Source: CAZGUG01 sp964529035
GTDB taxonomy: Bacteria > Bacillota > Clostridia > Ch29
DNA: 40,130 nt
Direction: 5' to 3'
NCBI GenBank assembly: GCA_964529035.1
Contig: CAZGUG010000013.1
Coordinates: 1-40,130 of the forward strand
Shown here: one piece after another, positions 38,343 through 40,130 of the stretch
Layout: each line of letters opens with the position of its first letter
How positions within the stretch are numbered: position 1 is the first letter of the stretch
Notes under the pieces: generated by a model
The model's input: the letters and a program-made list of their open reading frames with translations, nothing else
Database searches by the model: none
What the model was told of the DNA's origin: nothing
Made by a program: the position numbers and the translations under genes

Positions 38343-38430
38343 GCCGAAGTGGTGGAATTGGCAGACGCGCTAGATTCAGGGTCTAGTGGGCTTCTCGCCC
38401 GTGCAGGTTCAAGTCCTGTCTTCGGCACCA
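38343..38430 (+). tRNA. tRNA-Leu (anticodon CAG)
   Basis: An 88-base class II tRNA. The acceptor stem GCCGAAG pairs with CTTCGGC, the anticodon stem CTAGA/TCTAG encloses TTCAGGG with anticodon CAG, a long variable arm (GGGCTTCTCGCCC region) marks leucine, and the T arm contains GGTTCAAGTCC. The terminal CCA is encoded. It reads CUG codons. Its 3' end faces an integrase remnant, a common arrangement for integration into tRNA genes. Confidence 0.97.
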
Positions 38431-38436
38431 GCTTAT

Positions 38437-38467
38437 CCCCTAGGGCTATAAAGGTTCTAGGGGTTTT
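38437..38467 (+). terminator. Terminator after tRNA-Leu
   Basis: CCCCTAG / CTAGGGG forms a 7-bp stem followed by TTTT, starting 6 bases after the tRNA CCA end. Confidence 0.85.
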
Positions 38468-38520
38468 GAATAGGAGCCCTAATCGATAATTATTATTCAT
38501 GGGATTATGCCATCCAATAT

Positions 38521-39166
38521 TTATCCAATATCCGCAGGTTTATTTGAGTAAATAGCATCCACTTTTTTTGCAACTCTCTTAAGGCTTTTTTTGAAAACAT
38601 GAGAGTACACATCAAGGGTGATGGACTTAGACGAGTGCCCCAAAGCCTCTGATATATCGCTGATGGGAACGCCATTGTCCACCAGCAGTGACGCAAAAGT
38701 ATGACGAAGTTCATGGAATTTAATATTGGGAAGGTGGTTGACCTTAATAACCTGGCGGTATTTATGGGAGAATCCATCGGGCGAAAAAGGCTTGCCATCT
38801 TCTCTTTTTACTACATAATCGTTTTTGTAATATGCAGAGCCGAGGAATTCTTCGTACTGTGCCTGGCGCTGTTTTTGACGTTTCAGCGCATCAATAAGTG
38901 TTTCCGGGATGGACAGCGTCCGTGCGCTGGCTTCGTACGCTCTGATGAAATCTTCTACTCTTATGAGTTTTTGTACCGCCCAGCGCCGGGCCTTAAATTC
39001 TTGTTTCCGGTTTTCTATTTTAGATTGGTCCAGGATGTTTCCGGAAGAAGTAACCATGCCTACATTGGGGCAGACATTGTATCTTCACTTTAAATCGTCT
39101 AGCTCAAGCTATACAGCGGCTTTGGGCGGGGCCAGGTTAATTTCGGTGCCGTAGGAGTAGAATTTT
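38521..39166 (-). pseudogene. Decayed tyrosine-type integrase (C-terminal part)
   Basis: From the minus-strand ATG at 39057 to the TAA at 38521, 178 codons encode the catalytic end of a tyrosine recombinase: ARTLSIPETLIDALKRQKQRQ, REDGKPFSPDGFSHKYRQVI, FHELRHTFASLLVDNG (HxxR), LGHSSKSITLDVYSHVF (second His and the Tyr nucleophile). The N-terminal arm- and core-binding domains and the first catalytic arginine are missing. The same frame continues upstream to about 39166 but contains two stops (TGA, TAG), so the gene is broken. The stretch before YEASARTL does not look like an integrase to me and may come from another source. Lying 90 bases from tRNA-Leu, it marks a former phage or integrative element. 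Confidence 0.85.
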
Positions 39167-39234
39167 GGCAAATAAAGGTATACAATAACAATAACGGGAG
39201 AAAAAATATTTAGGAGGTTTTGTAATGCACAAAA

Positions 39235-40130
39235 GAAGAATAATAATATGCTTTATTCTGTTATTGTTATTTCTAGTGCAGACAGTATATGCAGATAACC
39301 TTTTCACAAAAATAGATGTTATATTCAATCAAATGGATTTGTTTGTAAATGGTCAGAAGGTGGAAACCGATAATATTCTCTATAACGGCACTACATATGT
39401 GCCTTTAAGGAAAGTGGCAGAGATGCTGGGTAAAGACGTGGCATGGGATGAAGCTACGAATAGCGTTAACATAACTGATAGGGCGTTTCAAAATGTGGGT
39501 AATATACAGACTATGGAGTATGAAGATGGAAGCATATATACCGGAGAGGTTAATAATGGGATCCCTAATGGCTTTGGGGTTTTCTATTTTGCTAGTGGCG
39601 ACAGGTATGCAGGAGTAATAGACAATAATGAATTCACTGGCGATGGTGTCTTGTACTGGACTACGGGAGATAAATATGTCGGCGGACTCCGGAATGGTGA
39701 TTTATTTGGATTTGGTACACGATATTTTAATAATGGCACAATTTCCACGGGTATGTGGAATAATAATAAATTAGATATATGCGGTGTTGTACTATTTCCA
39801 GATGATAATGTGTATATTGGCGAATTAAAAAACGATATAATTGAGGGTACAGGAATATATTCGTATAGTACCGGTGAAAAGATAGTTGGAGAATTTAAAG
39901 ATAATGAATATGTCGGACCAATCAACGTACTAGATACTTCGTTAATAAACGTCAATTTTGGCAGTAATAGTACGGTTTATAGTGGTTTAGGACCAGGGCA
40001 TTGGATTATGAAAAAGATGGATTTTGGCCAATATATTCAGTTGGAAGATGGTTCCTTGTGGGAAATATCATCAATGGATAAATATAAAACCTCAATATGG
40101 TTGAAATTAAATAATATAACCGTAATTGAG
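39235..40130 (+). CDS. Exported MORN-repeat protein with copper-amine-oxidase-N domain (3' end outside window)
   Basis: The frame runs from ATG 39235, 17 bases after the last G of TAGGAGG spacing region (AGGAGG at 39212-39217), to the window edge without a stop: 298 codons. A signal peptide covers residues 1-23 (RRIIICFILLLLFLVQTVYA). A short copper amine oxidase N-terminal-like domain follows (residues 24-85; VNGQKV, TTYVPLRKVAEMLGKDVAWDE). Then come at least five MORN-type repeats, such as YTGEVNNGIPNGFGVFYF, YAGVIDNNEFTGDGVLYW and YVGGLRNGDLFGFGTRYF. MORN repeats often bind membranes or form scaffolds. The C-terminal third seen here is less repetitive. Base composition is clearly more AT-rich than most of the window, which suggests acquisition beside the integration site. 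Confidence 0.85.

Noticed and set aside
38400..38520. Second attachment-site copy of the tRNA-Leu 3' end
   Set aside because: I saw no repeat of the tRNA 3' sequence elsewhere in the window, so the limits of the former element cannot be set.
38505..38798. Second minus-strand frame inside the integrase region
   Set aside because: It is a shifted-frame shadow of the integrase catalytic domain, which reads correctly in the other frame.
1..40130. CRISPR arrays, insertion sequences, rRNA genes
   Set aside because: No regularly spaced repeats, no transposase-like protein with terminal repeats, and no rRNA-like sequence were seen on either strand.

Overview
The window looks like chromosomal DNA of a Gram-positive, anaerobic, probably spore-forming Firmicute of the class Clostridia. 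The evidence is AGGAGG-type ribosome binding sites, a GerMN lipoprotein, an agr quorum-sensing locus with a clostridial-type AgrD, a ydaO-type (c-di-AMP) riboswitch, a TAXI-type TRAP transporter, rubredoxin, DegS/DegU-like and LytS/LytR-like regulators, and CsoR. The genus cannot be fixed from the sequence alone. It is a draft scaffold: two 100-N gaps (22266-22365 and 28608-28707) each interrupt a gene.

Layout. 1-344: the 3' end of an HNH endonuclease gene. 527-3414: a guanylate-kinase-like protein, a GerMN lipoprotein and DNA polymerase X. 3463-4296 (minus): a GNAT acetyltransferase behind a c-di-AMP riboswitch. 4761-5672: a CoA-type Nudix hydrolase and a small helical protein. 5933-9079: a sulfur group (class V aminotransferase/cysteine desulfurase, two YeeE/YedE half-transporters, a membrane-anchored rhodanese). 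9165-12865: dCMP deaminase, NCS2 purine permease and adenine deaminase. 12923-17255: LytS kinase (+), CstA carbon-starvation/pyruvate transporter (-) and LytR regulator (-), so the transporter lies between the two halves of its likely two-component system. 17458-22265: an aspartate-type aminotransferase, then a TAXI receptor, DUF1850 protein and fused TRAP permease. 22381-24584 (minus): a GlnL/GlnK-like two-component system. 24605-25417 (minus): bactofilin with a membrane coiled-coil protein that resembles an M23 peptidase lacking its peptidase. 25566-27502: RNA 2',3'-cyclic phosphodiesterase and imidazolonepropionase.

27595-31018 is the most interesting part. It holds cheW, a membrane protein, a GHKL kinase, agrB, a very small agrD missed by length-filtered gene calling, and a LytTR response regulator. 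Downstream are two identical 11-bp direct repeats 21 bp apart, a promoter with an extended -10, and about 90 bp later a 16-bp terminator. That is the architecture expected of a small RNA switched on by the quorum-sensing regulator, comparable in layout to staphylococcal RNAIII but much shorter and with no recognisable sequence similarity. The AgrD has serine where most have cysteine, predicting a lactone pheromone.

31169-36031: a CAP/copper-amine-oxidase-N surface protein, DegS/DegU-like two-component system and M18 aminopeptidase. 36090-38206: a ComEC-like metallo-beta-lactamase protein, DUF3006, rubredoxin, a small coiled-coil protein, and CsoR with its own operator. 38343-39166: tRNA-Leu(CAG) followed by a decayed tyrosine integrase, marking an old integration site. 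The window ends inside an exported MORN-repeat protein (39235 to the edge) in more AT-rich DNA.

Start codons were chosen mainly from Shine-Dalgarno spacing and family length. All functions are inferred from recognised motifs by reading; no database search was run.
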